Positions 54,534-64,000 of a stretch of DNA of 64,000 nucleotides are shown here, in pieces (positions within the stretch are counted from its first letter, which is position 1; every line of letters starts with the position of its first letter). The notes below the pieces were generated by a model, which saw only the letters and a program-made list of their open reading frames with translations, had not been told where the DNA came from and did not search any database. Source of the stretch: an uncultured Paracoccaceae bacterium (GTDB lineage Bacteria > Pseudomonadota > Alphaproteobacteria > Rhodobacterales > Rhodobacteraceae); NCBI GenBank assembly GCA_947496535.1, contig CANMDE010000005.1, forward strand, positions 1-64,000, written 5' to 3'. The position numbers and the translations under genes are program-made.

Positions 54534-55533
54534 AGCGAATCCTCGGATCTAGAATGCCGTAAAGGACATCGGCAATCAGGTTCATCATGACGATCAGCAC
54601 AGCCAGAAGGAAGGTGATTGTCATCACCATGGGAATGTCGGAACCCTGCAAAGCGATGATCAGGAGTTGCCCCAACCCGTTCACCTTGAATATCTGTTCG
54701 GTGATGATAGCCCCCCCAAAGATCGATGGGACACCAAGTGCTATCACCGTAACCACAGGGATCATGGAGTTACGTAGCACATGCTTCATGACCACGACGC
54801 TTTCGGACATGCCTTTAGCCCTCGCAGTCCGCACATAATCCATCCCCAGATTGTCCAGCATGGAGGCACGCATATATCGGCTGACCTGTGCAGTGGTTTG
54901 CAGTGCCAGCACCATGACAGGCATGATCATTTGGCGGAGTTGGAAAACGAAGCTGTCCCAGTCGTTGACCACATGGGTCGTATCGTAGATCGACGGCAGC
55001 CATCTCAGCTGGACCGAGAAGATCACGATCAATAACACGCCCGAAAAGAAGGGAGGCACCGAAAAACCAATCATCGAAATGAATGTACCTGCTTGATCGA
55101 AAACCGAATATTGGCGGTACGCACTGATGATGCCAATTGGCAGAGCAATCAGAACGCCGACGACGTAAGACATGGCAACAACCCACAGTGTCTGCGGCAG
55201 CCGCTGAGCGATCACGTCAAAGACAGGGCTGCGTGACTGGAAACTGATGATGCGCTGAGCGCCGTCGGCGAAGTTGGTGCCGAACGCATTGTCGATCCAG
55301 TATTGTGGCTCGACGATGAAGAACTGGTTGAGCCATAGCGGAAAGCGGACATACCAAGGTTCACCCAAACCCAAGGCCTCGCGCATTTGCTGGCGCACTT
55401 CGGGCGGTATCGACAATGGCATATTGGCCATCGGATCGCCTGGAGCGAGTTCGAGCAACATGAAGATGACAAAAGCAATGAACAAAAGCGTCGGGATCGA
55501 CATAAGCAATCTGCGAAGGGTGTAGGTCAGCAT
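54526..55533 (-). CDS. Peptide-type ABC transporter permease (DppB/OppB-like)
   Basis: A 335-residue permease with the DppB N-terminus (LRRLLMSIPTLLFIAFVIFML), six helices, PLSIPPEVRQQMREALGL in the first periplasmic loop, and TARAKGMSESVVVMKHVLRN as its EAA loop near 240. It ends DVLYGILDPRIRYD, typical of DppB. It partners DppC. It is preceded by a strong stem-loop separating it from the binding protein gene. Confidence 0.92.
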   Translation of the reverse strand: MLTYTLRRLLMSIPTLLFIAFVIFMLLELAPGDPMANMPLSIPPEVRQQMREALGLGEPWYVRFPLWLNQFFIVEPQYWIDNAFGTNFADGAQRIISFQSRSPVFDVIAQRLPQTLWVVAMSYVVGVLIALPIGIISAYRQYSVFDQAGTFISMIGFSVPPFFSGVLLIVIFSVQLRWLPSIYDTTHVVNDWDSFVFQLRQMIMPVMVLALQTTAQVSRYMRASMLDNLGMDYVRTARAKGMSESVVVMKHVLRNSMIPVVTVIALGVPSIFGGAIITEQIFKVNGLGQLLIIALQGSDIPMVMTITFLLAVLIVMMNLIADVLYGILDPRIRYD

Positions 55534-55568
55534 TGCGACGCCTCAGGTCAGGACTTTAGGGTGGAGTG

Positions 55569-55592
55569 TAAGCCGGGGATAACCCCGGCTTA
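55569..55592 (-). promoter_or_regulatory. Intercistronic stem-loop after the DppA-like gene
   Basis: TAAGCCGGGG and CCCCGGCTTA form a perfect 10-bp stem around ATAA. A second small hairpin, GTGGGT/ACCCAC (55599-55613), stands between it and the binding-protein stop. Both lie in the 91-base gap between the DppA-like and DppB-like genes and fit mRNA protection or partial termination that raises binding-protein output. Confidence 0.7.
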
Positions 55593-55624
55593 TGTAGAGT
55601 GGGTGGAACCCACATTTGGTTTAC

Positions 55625-57346
55625 TTACTCGCTGACACGGTACCAGTCAGAAACGTTCCAAAGCTCGGAGTCCCACGTGTTCAGGATGACGCCACCCAAG
55701 CTGTTGGCGTGGGCCGATACACGACCGCGATCAACCAACGGTACGATGATGTTGCTGTTTTTGGTCATCATGTCGTTGAGTTCTTTGGCAATACGGCCAC
55801 GTTCATCCAGATCAGCGGTGGCTGCCAGTTCGGCCCAGAGAGCATCGTAACCCTCATCGCAGTACCGGTTGATATTTTCGCCCTGCCACTGCGTATCAGG
55901 AGACGGTATTTTGTCGCAAAGATAGGCTCCGAGATAGGCCTGTGGGTCTGTGCCGGGGAAGTTGTTGGCATACATCTCCACGTCTGCATAGAAGCGCTGG
56001 AAGGTGTCAGGGCTGCCAGGGTCGCCGCCGAAATAGACACCACCGTCGATGTTGCGCAACTCGGTTTCGACACCGATGCTTTCCCACCACTCTTTAATCA
56101 GCGCCTGGAAATCCTGCCGGACAGCATTGGTTGATGTCTGATAAAGCATTGACAGGCGTACGCCGTCCTCGTTGACGCGTACCCCGTCTGGGCCGGGGGT
56201 GAAGCCTGCTTCGTCCAGCAGCGCTGCTGCGCGTTCCAGATCTTGGGTCAAACAGGCGGTGTTGTCAGACGCAAAGAGTTCCGGTGCTGGTACGAGGTTG
56301 CAGGTCGGCCGCCCTGCTTCGCCATATCCGATCTCTACCAGAAGATTCCGGTCAATTGCGATGGAGAGTGCTTCGCGCACCCGTGCATCGGTCAGGAACG
56401 GATGTGGAGCCTCAATTGTCGACCGTACGCCTTCTGGCTGGTCGGGGGATGGATCAGTCAGGTTCATTTCGATCCGCTCGACCAAGGTTCCAAAGGCGGC
56501 AATGGGTACGCCTTGGCCACCTGCTGCCATGCCTTCGATCACATCCGGGGCTAGTTGCAAGTTCCACGCATAGTCAAATTCCCCCGTTTCCATCACTGCG
56601 CGGCCTGCGGCTGTAGCATCGCCGCCACCTTTCAAGGTAACCGAAGCAAAAGCGGGCTTGTTTGGATCGCGATAGTTTTCGTTCGCTTCGTATTGGACGA
56701 CGTCGTTCACGCGGAAGTCAGTAACAACGAATGGCCCGGTGCCGATGGGGCCAAAGTTTGCTTCGGTGCATTCCGGCGCGCGCGGTCCAAGGCAATCCGC
56801 GAATTGTGCTGCCTGAAGGATCGGAGATTCCTGGCCCACAAATGCCTGATAAGGGTTGGGTGCCGGAGCATTGAAGGTAACCGTAACGGTTTTATCATCC
56901 ACGACTTCGACATTTTCGATATTGGCGAATTTAGCCCCCTGCGCGCATCCGCCGCCTTCTGCCGTGCAGTATTCCCAAGTGAATTGGACATCACGCGCGG
57001 TGACTGGGGTTCCGTCCGACCAAACCACGCTTGGGTCGATGTTCCATGTGATCGAGGTCAAATCCTCGGAAACGCCGCCATTTTCCAGTGTTGGAATGTC
57101 GGTGGCGAGGTAAGGCACCATAATGCCTTCTTCGTTGTAACGGGCCAATGGTTCCAGCGCGAGACTGGCCGCCTCAATATCCTTTGTGCCACCCGAAAGG
57201 TAAGGGTTCAGCGTCGAAACCGCCTGCCAATAGATAATATTGACGTTGCCATCCCGACCACGTTCGCCTTCGTGCCCGTCGGCGTAAGCCATCGGGGTCA
57301 AGGCGACACAGGCTGCCGCTCCCATCAGGGCTGTTTTGAGTTTCAT
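55625..57346 (-). CDS. Peptide-type ABC transporter substrate-binding protein (DppA-like)
   Basis: A 573-residue family 5 binding protein. It has a Sec signal ([24 protein letters not shown], cleavage near residue 22). The family region [25 protein letters not shown] lies near 128 and [20 protein letters not shown] near 325. Four Cys in the first half ([23 protein letters not shown]) may form disulfides. It binds short peptides or related solutes in the periplasm. The ATG overlaps the stop of the DppF-like ATPase; GGAGAG precedes it. Confidence 0.92.
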   Translation of the reverse strand: MKLKTALMGAAACVALTPMAYADGHEGERGRDGNVNIIYWQAVSTLNPYLSGGTKDIEAASLALEPLARYNEEGIMVPYLATDIPTLENGGVSEDLTSITWNIDPSVVWSDGTPVTARDVQFTWEYCTAEGGGCAQGAKFANIENVEVVDDKTVTVTFNAPAPNPYQAFVGQESPILQAAQFADCLGPRAPECTEANFGPIGTGPFVVTDFRVNDVVQYEANENYRDPNKPAFASVTLKGGGDATAAGRAVMETGEFDYAWNLQLAPDVIEGMAAGGQGVPIAAFGTLVERIEMNLTDPSPDQPEGVRSTIEAPHPFLTDARVREALSIAIDRNLLVEIGYGEAGRPTCNLVPAPELFASDNTACLTQDLERAAALLDEAGFTPGPDGVRVNEDGVRLSMLYQTSTNAVRQDFQALIKEWWESIGVETELRNIDGGVYFGGDPGSPDTFQRFYADVEMYANNFPGTDPQAYLGAYLCDKIPSPDTQWQGENINRYCDEGYDALWAELAATADLDERGRIAKELNDMMTKNSNIIVPLVDRGRVSAHANSLGGVILNTWDSELWNVSDWYRVSE

Positions 57347-58392
57347 GTTAAGCTCTCCTTGTTGGTGCTCTCTTGTGCCTCGTGGCCTGCCGTTGGATCG
57401 GCAGTGTCATTGTAAAGGTGGCAGGCGGTGAACCGGCCCGGTTTGACCTCACGGTACTCCGGTTCGACCTGTTTGCAGATATCCATGACCGACGGGCAGC
57501 GGGTGCAGAAATTGCAGCCCTGCGGCGGGTTGGATGGGGATGGAACGTCGCCTTTGAGGATGATGCGTTCGACCTTACCTTCAAGGCTGGGGTCAGGTTC
57601 GGGCACCGCTGACAGCAGCGCCTTGGTGTAGGGATGTAGTGGGTCGGCATAAAGCGCCTCGCGCGGGGCAAGTTCGACGACCTTGCCAAGATACATCACC
57701 GCAACGCGGGTGGCGATGTGCCGGACCATGGACAAGTCGTGGCTAATGAACAGGTAGGTCAAGCCGAACTGATCCTGCAAGTCTTCCAGCAAATTCACGA
57801 CCTGCGCCTGAATGGACACGTCGAGCGCTGCAATGGGTTCGTCGCAGACGATGAATTTGGGGTTGAGCGCGAGCGCCCTTGCGATGCCAATCCGCTGCCG
57901 CTGGCCGCCGGAGAACGCGTGCGGATAGCGTTTAGCGAACTTGCGGTTCAGGCCGACGGCATCCATCAATTCGCCAACTTTGTCGCGTTTTTCTTTCTCG
58001 GACAGTTTAGTATGCTCGTCGAGCGGTTCCTTGATGATCGCCTCAACCGTCATGCGCGGGTTGAGCGAGGCTTGCGGGTCCTGAAACACCATTTGCATGG
58101 TCGGGCGCATGGGGCGGAGTTTGGGTTGTGGGGCGCTGCCGATCTCTTGACCGTCAATGTTGATCTGGCCGGATGTAATATCGTAAAGACGCAACACAGC
58201 CCGGCCGCAGGTGGATTTACCACAACCGCTTTCACCAACAAGGCAAAGCGTTTCGCCTTCCATGACGTCAAAGCTCACGCCATCAACGGCTTTCACCTCT
58301 CCCACGCGGCGACGCAGAAGGCCTGCGTAGATCGGGAAATGCATCTTCAGGTCACGTACGCTGACCAGCGGTTTGCGGGTTTCGTCAAGCAT
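57343..58392 (-). CDS. Peptide-type ABC transporter ATP-binding protein (DppF/OppF-like)
   Basis: A 349-residue ATPase with Walker [16 protein letters not shown]-loop [12 protein letters not shown], signature [12 protein letters not shown], Walker B FIVCDEP and H-loop FISHDLSMV. The C-terminal oligopeptide/dipeptide extension has the Cys cluster [15 protein letters not shown], typical of an iron-sulfur cluster in this family. It starts at ATG 58392, overlapping the upstream ATPase stop by eight bases; the longer frame is rejected. Its end overlaps dppA by four bases. Confidence 0.92.
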   Translation of the reverse strand: MLDETRKPLVSVRDLKMHFPIYAGLLRRRVGEVKAVDGVSFDVMEGETLCLVGESGCGKSTCGRAVLRLYDITSGQINIDGQEIGSAPQPKLRPMRPTMQMVFQDPQASLNPRMTVEAIIKEPLDEHTKLSEKEKRDKVGELMDAVGLNRKFAKRYPHAFSGGQRQRIGIARALALNPKFIVCDEPIAALDVSIQAQVVNLLEDLQDQFGLTYLFISHDLSMVRHIATRVAVMYLGKVVELAPREALYADPLHPYTKALLSAVPEPDPSLEGKVERIILKGDVPSPSNPPQGCNFCTRCPSVMDICKQVEPEYREVKPGRFTACHLYNDTADPTAGHEAQESTNKESLT

Positions 58393-59389
58393 CGCGTGGC
58401 CCTCCGGTACGAGCGTCGAAGAAACAGGCCGCGTCATGGCCGTTGCCCAGATCGTAGCGGGGCGGGTTTTCCTGTTGGCAGCGGTCAAAGGCTACATCGC
58501 AGCGATCCCGAAAAGGGCAGGCGCTAGGGGCGTCCATCATGATGGGGGGCTGTCCTTCGATGATGGTAAGTCTTGCGGCCCGTTCACCATGAATGGTGGG
58601 GATCGTTTTCAGCAGGGCGCGGGTGTATGGGTGCTGGGGATTCTTGAACAGTTCTTTTACGGGAGCGTGCTCCACGACCTGACCGCCATACATCACGATC
58701 ACGCGGTCTGCGATACCGGCAATGACGCCCAGATCATGTGTGATCCAGATCACAGCCATGCCCAGTTTGCTGCGCAAATCCTTCATCAGATCAAGGATTT
58801 GCGCCTGAATGGTCACGTCGAGCGCAGTGGTTGGCTCGTCCGCGATCAGTACTTTGGGATCACAGGCCAAAGCGATTGCGATCATCACTCGCTGTCGCAT
58901 ACCACCAGAAAACTGGTGAGGATAATCCTTGAGCCTTTGTGCCGCATCGGGGATGCCTACCAGTTCCAAAAGTTCTTTCGCTCGTACTGCTGCCTGACGT
59001 TTGTTCAGGCCCATATGCTTGCGCAGCGGCTCCATGATCTGGTTGCCAACGTTGAAAACAGGGTTAAGGGAGGTCATCGGATCCTGAAAAACGAATCCGA
59101 TTTTGCCACCCCGCACCTGGCGCAGCGTTTCGGGGTCAACCTGTAACAAATTCTTGCCGTCAAAGGTCACGCTGCCCCGCTCCACTTGGGCAGGCGGCGA
59201 CGGCAGGAGGCCCAGCAACGACATCATCGTTACGGACTTGCCAGACCCACTTTCCCCCACAACCCCGAGCAGTTCGCCGGGTTTGAGCGCAAAACTGACA
59301 TCGTTGACCGCGTGAACGTCACCGGCCCGTGTTTGAAATATAGTTTTGAGACCCCGGACATCGAGGACAGGCAGCGCCCCATCGGGCAT
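58385..59389 (-). CDS. Peptide-type ABC transporter ATP-binding protein (DppD/OppD-like)
   Basis: A 334-residue ATPase: Walker [15 protein letters not shown]-loop [12 protein letters not shown], signature [12 protein letters not shown], Walker B VLIADEP and H-loop [11 protein letters not shown]. The C-terminal [15 protein letters not shown] carries the family Cys cluster. It pairs with DppF to energise the transporter. The start ATG at 59389 has GGGAGG upstream. It heads the operon, divergent by about 200 bases from the ArgE-like gene. Confidence 0.92.
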   Translation of the reverse strand: MPDGALPVLDVRGLKTIFQTRAGDVHAVNDVSFALKPGELLGVVGESGSGKSVTMMSLLGLLPSPPAQVERGSVTFDGKNLLQVDPETLRQVRGGKIGFVFQDPMTSLNPVFNVGNQIMEPLRKHMGLNKRQAAVRAKELLELVGIPDAAQRLKDYPHQFSGGMRQRVMIAIALACDPKVLIADEPTTALDVTIQAQILDLMKDLRSKLGMAVIWITHDLGVIAGIADRVIVMYGGQVVEHAPVKELFKNPQHPYTRALLKTIPTIHGERAARLTIIEGQPPIMMDAPSACPFRDRCDVAFDRCQQENPPRYDLGNGHDAACFFDARTGGPRDA

Positions 59390-59592
59390 ATAGAACCTCC
59401 CAGTTGGTTCTGACTTCTTTTTGTGCGCTACGATTTGCGCAGTTTTGTGGCAACTGCTCAAACGGTAGCACCAATTTCTGATCCCGCAAGCCGATTCCTG
59501 TTTGCGCCTCTCGCTGGAAGCGGCAACAGTGCTTGTGCTGCTGAATTGTGTGGCAGTTCCCCACTCGGTGGCATGGTGTAAAGGATCAACAG

Positions 59593-60753
59593 ATGAGACT
59601 AACGGCCAGAGACCTAATGGATCGCTTGGTCGCCTTTCCGACAGTGAGTACAGAAAGCAATCTGGAGCTCATTGATTTTGTTGAGGAATATCTTGCTGGT
59701 TTTGGTATCACAGCCGTCAGAGTGCCCAATGAAGACGGACAAAAGGCCGCTCTCTATGCCCATGTCGGCCCAGAGGTCGAAGGCGGTGTCGTCCTGTCGG
59801 GCCATACCGATGTTGTGCCGGTCACTGGCCAGAGCTGGGACACCGATCCGTTTCAGGTGACCCAACGTCATGGCAAGCTGTACGGGCGCGGTACTTGCGA
59901 CATGAAAGGCTTTAATGCCTTGGCTTTAGCCGCCGTTCCTTTGGCCCTTGAGCGTGGCATCAAACGCCCGCTTCAAATTGCGCTGAGCTATGACGAAGAG
60001 ATTGGCTGCACCGGTGCGCCACCCCTGATCGACCATATGGTCAGCCACGGTATGCCGCGGGCCGATACCGTTTTAGTTGGCGAGCCATCAATGATGAAAC
60101 TTGTCATCGGACATAAGGGCGGCATTGGCTATAGTATGCATTTTCAAGGGTTTGAGGTGCATTCTTCGCTTGCCCCGACAGGGGTGAGTGCGATCATGAT
60201 GGCGGCCAAGCTGATCGATTGGGCCAATCAGGTCAACCAAGAGAACGCGAGCAGGGAACCGGGGCTACTTGCTGCGGATTTCGTTCCGCCCTACACCACT
60301 TTGCATGTAGGCAAAATCAGTGGTGGAACGGCACATAACATCACCGCCAAGGACTGTCATTTCAGCTTTGATTTTCGCATTGTCCCCGGTGAAGACGCAC
60401 CGACATGGCAAGCCCGTTTCCTGGAAAAGGTGGCGGAGATCGAGGCGGAGATGAAATCCGTTCGGTCAGAGGCCGGGATCAGTGCAGAGTTACTTTTCGA
60501 CGTACCGGGCCTTGTGCCGGAAGAGGATGGCAAAGCAGAGGCTTTGGTGCGCCGTTTGACCGGCGATAATGCGCATGATGTGGTCAGCTATGGCACCGAG
60601 GCGGGACATTTTCAGGGACGGGGATATTCTGTCGTGATTTGTGGACCGGGTGACATCGCGCAGGCGCACCAGCCCAATGAATACATTACCGTTGAGCAGT
60701 TCCATCAGGGCGAGGCTTTCATGGAACGATTGATCGCTGATTTGGCAGCCTGA
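59593..60753 (+). CDS. argE: Acetylornithine deacetylase (ArgE-like, M20)
   Basis: A 386-residue M20 zinc peptidase: metal ligands in LSGHTDVVPVTGQSW (His, Asp), GRGTCDMKGF, SYDEEIGCTGAPPL (catalytic Glu pair) and the C-terminal TEAGHFQ with VICGPGDIAQAHQPNEY (His). ArgE hydrolyses N-acetylornithine; other N-acyl amino acids are possible given its operon partners. The start at 59593 has AAGGATCAACAG upstream. It is followed, with a one-base overlap, by the FAD oxidoreductase. Confidence 0.88.
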   Translation: MRLTARDLMDRLVAFPTVSTESNLELIDFVEEYLAGFGITAVRVPNEDGQKAALYAHVGPEVEGGVVLSGHTDVVPVTGQSWDTDPFQVTQRHGKLYGRGTCDMKGFNALALAAVPLALERGIKRPLQIALSYDEEIGCTGAPPLIDHMVSHGMPRADTVLVGEPSMMKLVIGHKGGIGYSMHFQGFEVHSSLAPTGVSAIMMAAKLIDWANQVNQENASREPGLLAADFVPPYTTLHVGKISGGTAHNITAKDCHFSFDFRIVPGEDAPTWQARFLEKVAEIEAEMKSVRSEAGISAELLFDVPGLVPEEDGKAEALVRRLTGDNAHDVVSYGTEAGHFQGRGYSVVICGPGDIAQAHQPNEYITVEQFHQGEAFMERLIADLAA

Positions 60754-62090
60754 TGTTTCCCATTCAGGCGTCTCAACCAGCGGCCTTTACCGCCGATTTG
60801 CCTGATCAGGCTGATGTGGTTGTCATAGGCGGCGGCATCATTGGCGTGATGACGGTTTGGGAACTGACCCGTGCCGGTATCAACGCGGTTTTGATGGAGA
60901 AGGGGCGCATTGCAGGCGAACAGTCGTCGCGCAACTGGGGTTGGATCAGGGCGCAGGGACGCGACATTGCCGAACTCTCGATCATGCTGGAAGCGCAGGC
61001 GATGTGGACCGAGATAGTGAAAGAAACCGGCGACATCGGTTTGCAGCAGACAGGAACATTGTATCTGGCCGACAAGCCGGACGAAATTGATCGCTATCAA
61101 GCATGGCTGGATGAGGCTGCGACCTATCAAGTCAGCAGCCGGATATTGGACAGCGCGCAGGTCGCCGACTTGATGCCGCTGGCCGCGCGGCGTTGGGCGG
61201 GCGCGCTTTATACGCCAACAGATTTGCGGGCAGAGCCATGGTTGACCGTTCCGGCATGTGCCAAAGCAGCGGAACGGGCTGGGGCCGTAATTGTAGAGGA
61301 TTGCGCGGTTCGCCTTCTGGATCTGGAAGCTGGTCGGATCAAAGGTGTTATGACAGAGAAGGGGCTGATCAGGACATCGTCGGTCGTTTTGGCGGGGGGT
61401 GCCTGGTCATCGCTGTTCCTGCGTCGGCATGGTGTTAGCATCCCACAACTGTCGGTCCGGGCAACGGTAGCGCAGACGGAGGCCTTGCCCGATGTGTTTG
61501 CCGGCGGGGCTGTTGATAGCCGTTTGGCTTGGCGACGGCGCGAGGATGGCGGGTATTCACTGGCGCCCTCAGGGTTTCATGAGTTGTTTGTGGGGCCTGA
61601 TGCGTTTCGCGCTTTGCGTGGCTATGCACCACAACTGATCAAGGACCCGTTGGGCACACGGTTGTTGCCTGCCGCGCCCAAAGGCTATCCCGATGCGTGG
61701 GGAACACCGCGTAAATGGGCGGGTGATGAGGTCAGCCCTTTTGAAAGAATGCGTGTGCTGGACCCGGCCCCGAACAAGGGCAAGGTGAACAGACTCGCCC
61801 GTGATTTTAGCGCGACGTTCCCAAATGTAGGCGAGACGAAGATTAAGAGCGCGTGGGCCGGGATGATTGATACGATGCCCGATGTCGTTCCTGTCGTGGA
61901 TACCTGTGATGCGATACCGGGCCTGACGATCTGCACGGGCATGTGTGGTCATGGGTTTGGCATTGGGCCAGGAATGGGGCGGATCGCGGCGCGTCTTGCT
62001 ACTGGGCGCGACACGGGGCACGACCTGACGCGTTTCCGATTTTCGCGGTTTTCTGATGGTAGCAAGCTGGTTTTGGGTCCGAACCTCTAG
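60753..62090 (+). CDS. FAD-dependent oxidoreductase (DAO family)
   Basis: A 445-residue flavoprotein with the dinucleotide-binding motif VVVIGGGIIGVMTVWELTRAG (about 24-44). EQSSRNWGWIRAQGRD follows near 60, and VLAGGAWSSLF and the C-terminal FGIGPGMGRIAARLATG complete FAD binding. It belongs to the D-amino acid/glycine oxidase-type family and probably oxidises the amine of an amino acid or its derivative with quinone, oxygen or another acceptor. Its start overlaps ArgE's stop. It lies between two M20 hydrolases, so it probably acts on a product they release. Confidence 0.88.
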   Translation: MFPIQASQPAAFTADLPDQADVVVIGGGIIGVMTVWELTRAGINAVLMEKGRIAGEQSSRNWGWIRAQGRDIAELSIMLEAQAMWTEIVKETGDIGLQQTGTLYLADKPDEIDRYQAWLDEAATYQVSSRILDSAQVADLMPLAARRWAGALYTPTDLRAEPWLTVPACAKAAERAGAVIVEDCAVRLLDLEAGRIKGVMTEKGLIRTSSVVLAGGAWSSLFLRRHGVSIPQLSVRATVAQTEALPDVFAGGAVDSRLAWRRREDGGYSLAPSGFHELFVGPDAFRALRGYAPQLIKDPLGTRLLPAAPKGYPDAWGTPRKWAGDEVSPFERMRVLDPAPNKGKVNRLARDFSATFPNVGETKIKSAWAGMIDTMPDVVPVVDTCDAIPGLTICTGMCGHGFGIGPGMGRIAARLATGRDTGHDLTRFRFSRFSDGSKLVLGPNL

Positions 62091-62146
62091 CGGTTTCGCT
62101 GCGGTGGGCTATGTTTGGAAGATAGCCATTGAAGCCGAGGAACCCA

Positions 62147-63310
62147 ATGCCCGTCAAAAACCGCTTTGCAGAACTTCTTCCTGAAATCACCGCTTGGCGG
62201 CGGGATTTACATGAGAACCCCGAGCTTTTGTTTGAAACACACCGGACTGCCGGCATTGTCGCTGACAAGCTGAAGGAATTCGGATGTGACGAGATTGTCA
62301 CCGGTGTTGGACGGACCGGCGTTGTTGGTGTGATCAAGGGCAAGACGGATACGGCGGGCAAGGTTATCGGCCTGCGTGCGGATATGGACGCATTGCCGAT
62401 CCACGAACAAACGGGGCTTGAATATAAATCCAAGGTCGACGGTGCCATGCATGCCTGCGGCCACGATGGCCATACGGCGATGTTGTTGGGGGCGGCGAGA
62501 TACCTGGCCGAGACGCGAAATTTTGACGGAACCGTGGTCGTGATCTTCCAGCCCGCCGAAGAAGGCGGCGGTGGCGGCAAAGAAATGTGCGACGAAGGCA
62601 TGATGGACCGATGGAACATTCAAGAGGTCTACGGCATGCACAACTGGCCGGGTAAACCTGTAGGGGCATTCTCGATCCGTCCGGGCGCGTTCTTTGCGGC
62701 GGCTGACCAGTTTGACATCGTGATCGAAGGCAAAGGCGGCCACGCTGCAAAACCACATGAAACGGTGGATTCTACGCTGGTTGCGGCCCACGTTGTCACG
62801 GCCCTCCAATCCATCGCCAGCCGGAACGCGGACCCGGTGGATCAGGTCGTCGTATCGGTGACATCGATTGAATCGTCTTCCAAGGCGTTCAATGTCATTG
62901 CGCAGAAAGTGTTCATGAAGGGAACAGTGCGAACCTTGTCGCCGGAAATGCGCGATCTGGCGGAAAAGCGACTAAAAGAGATTTCTGAGGGAACAGCGGC
63001 GGCATTTGGGGCCAAGGCCGATGTGACCTATTACCTTGGTTATCCGTGCATGGTGAATCATGATGATCAGACCGCGTTTGCGGCAGAGGTTGCGAAATCG
63101 ATATCAGGTGACTGTGAAACAGCCCCGCTGGTGATGGGCGGTGAGGACTTTTCCTATATGCTGGAAGAACGCCCTGGCGCGTATATTCTTGTGGGCAACG
63201 GCGATAGCGCGTCTGTCCATCACCCGGAGTACAATTTCAACGATGATGCAATCCCTGCGGGGTGCAGTTGGTGGGCCGAAATAGTTGAACAGCGGATGAA
63301 GGTAGCTTAG
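62147..63310 (+). CDS. M20 family amidohydrolase (hippurate hydrolase-like)
   Basis: A 387-residue metallohydrolase. RRDLHENPELLFETHRTA opens the fold. GLRADMDALPI, MHACGHDGHTAMLLGAARYL and FQPAEEGGGGGKEMCDEG (catalytic Glu), GMHNWPG and GKGGHAAKPHETVD supply metal and substrate residues, and MGGEDFSYMLEERPGAY contributes the C-terminal His/Glu. It resembles hippurate or N-acyl-amino acid hydrolases. The start at 62147 (GAGGAACCCA upstream) is preferred to a TTG at 62129. It is third in the operon. Confidence 0.9.
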   Translation: MPVKNRFAELLPEITAWRRDLHENPELLFETHRTAGIVADKLKEFGCDEIVTGVGRTGVVGVIKGKTDTAGKVIGLRADMDALPIHEQTGLEYKSKVDGAMHACGHDGHTAMLLGAARYLAETRNFDGTVVVIFQPAEEGGGGGKEMCDEGMMDRWNIQEVYGMHNWPGKPVGAFSIRPGAFFAAADQFDIVIEGKGGHAAKPHETVDSTLVAAHVVTALQSIASRNADPVDQVVVSVTSIESSSKAFNVIAQKVFMKGTVRTLSPEMRDLAEKRLKEISEGTAAAFGAKADVTYYLGYPCMVNHDDQTAFAAEVAKSISGDCETAPLVMGGEDFSYMLEERPGAYILVGNGDSASVHHPEYNFNDDAIPAGCSWWAEIVEQRMKVA

Positions 63311-63343
63311 GAGGGCGACTCAACCCTAGCGAAAGGCGAGTCT

Positions 63344-63784
63344 TTGAAGTTTCCGCGTGTTTTTAGGTCATTGATCGTTGTGACCGCACTTATGTTCCCC
63401 GCACAATCAAGTGCTTTGGAAGTTGTTGTAGATCAAAGTTTTAACGGTATCCGGTTCGATTGGGATCGAACAGGGGATATGTTGATCCGGTACCGCCCCG
63501 TAATCCACGAGGGTGAGCTTCATGTCTGCGGTGCCTATAGCAACCGGGGCGGTCGCACATTCGTTCGTTTGGGGCGTGAGGTTATGCGTCAGGCGTCTGC
63601 GTCCGTGTCGGGCTCGACCGTCGTTCGAAATCTTAGTTTCTTTAATGTTGTTTCCAATGCGAACAACAGCAATGGCCTGGAAGGTCAGGTTGCGAATTGC
63701 GTCAATACAGGACGCGCTGCGACAGCTGCCGAGTTGGGTACATTTGAACTGAACGTTCGCGACGGCAAATATCGGGTGCGGTAG
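63344..63784 (+). CDS. Secreted protein of unknown function
   Basis: A 146-residue protein with a signal peptide (FPRVFRSLIVVTALMFPAQSSA, cleavage near residue 24). The mature part has two Cys (HVCGAYS, ANCVNTG), possibly paired, and is otherwise polar. I do not recognise the family. The start is TTG at 63344, with AAAGGCGAG upstream. It sits 33 bases after the M20 gene and may be read with it or alone. Confidence 0.65.
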   Translation: MKFPRVFRSLIVVTALMFPAQSSALEVVVDQSFNGIRFDWDRTGDMLIRYRPVIHEGELHVCGAYSNRGGRTFVRLGREVMRQASASVSGSTVVRNLSFFNVVSNANNSNGLEGQVANCVNTGRAATAAELGTFELNVRDGKYRVR

Positions 63785-63802
63785 ATATGGCTCAGGGCGG
63801 GA

Positions 63803-64000
63803 CTAGCCGCCCACAGTCATCCGGCACAACACGGTGTTGTCCAGCACCAGATCGTCGCTCCAGATGAATTCAGCGGCACTGCTCCATTCTATCTCGTGGT
63901 AGCCATCTTTGGGGGCTACGGCGGCAGATGAATGGACAGTGGCTTGATCCCAGTCGCTGTCGTCAAAATCAGGTGCTGTCCAGTCAGCGGGAATCTCTTC
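63803..64000 (-). CDS. C-terminal fragment of a protein of unknown function (truncated at window end)
   Basis: On the minus strand, 65 codons run from the window edge to a TAG at 63805-63803. The sequence includes EEIPADWTAPDFDDSDW and FIWSDDLVLDNTVLCR, which resembles the C-terminal strands of galactose-binding-like beta-sandwich domains (conserved W, DD.W and D-N-TVL.R). The N-terminus and domain order are outside the window, so the protein cannot be named. It is convergent with the small secreted protein gene. Confidence 0.6.
   Translation of the reverse strand, partial: EEIPADWTAPDFDDSDWDQATVHSSAAVAPKDGYHEIEWSSAAEFIWSDDLVLDNTVLCRMTVGG

Overview
The window looks like a chromosomal segment of a Roseobacter-group alphaproteobacterium (Rhodobacteraceae/Roseobacteraceae). 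The evidence is moderate-to-high GC, TRAP and polyamine/peptide ABC transporters whose binding proteins have short Ala-rich signal peptides, a Hint-domain protein, a DUF3422 protein, the gene order SPOR protein - dacA-like - tmk - holB - tatD - MBL hydrolase, and many ATGA-type start/stop overlaps. The genus is an inference; no rRNA or other marker gene is present.

Layout. 1-77 is the right end of an IS3-family element that enters from outside the window. 345-3279 is a three-gene catabolic operon (diaminopropionate ammonia-lyase-like PLP enzyme, M24 hydrolase, Asp/Glu racemase-like EutA-type protein) closed by a terminator. 3775-7497 (-) is a 1240-residue modular GH5 cellulase with a duplicated module of unknown function, a Calx-beta domain and a CBM2-like domain. 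7924-8371 is a dead IS3 transposase. 8425-13803 (-) is an unusual operon: a winged-helix/TPR regulator, a PAP2/vanadium-haloperoxidase-fold protein with a Gly-Gly-Leu repeat, and a leaderless subtilase. 13804-14598 has no clear gene, but holds a candidate 33-residue ORF and two plus-strand terminators. 14599-17552 (-) is a TRAP transporter.

17911-20097 carries divergent cell-surface polysaccharide genes (pyruvyltransferase, glycosyltransferase). 20289-25835 is a polyamine-type ABC operon with an enlarged permease and an inserted DUF1330 gene. 26015-33600 holds a Hint protein, an auxin-efflux-type carrier and the housekeeping minus-strand cluster from the SPOR protein to the MBL hydrolase. tRNA-Ser(UGA) lies at 33823-33912. 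34046-44864 contains a methyltransferase, pqiAABC (a lipid-transport MCE system with PqiA split in two), phosphoglucomutase, a P-loop kinase, a YihY/BrkB membrane protein, kynureninase, DUF1304, an SDR and an isoprenylcysteine-methyltransferase-like protein. 44970-47990 is pntAB.

48098-53474 has a low-GC PQQ sugar dehydrogenase fused to cytochrome c, a small secreted protein, a dienelactone hydrolase, RluE and DUF3422. 53541-63310 pairs a dipeptide-type ABC operon (D-F-A-B-C, minus strand) with a divergent plus-strand operon (ArgE-like deacetylase, FAD oxidoreductase, M20 amidohydrolase). Together they look like import and breakdown of peptides or N-acyl amino acids. The right end has a small secreted protein and the C-terminus of a minus-strand gene.

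Most interesting: the regulator/PAP2/subtilase operon; the architecture of the cellulase; strong stem-loops directly after the binding-protein gene in three independent transporter operons; a 118-bp dispersed repeat near 3.4 and 17.8 kb; and the candidate small ORF with terminators at 14.1-14.4 kb.
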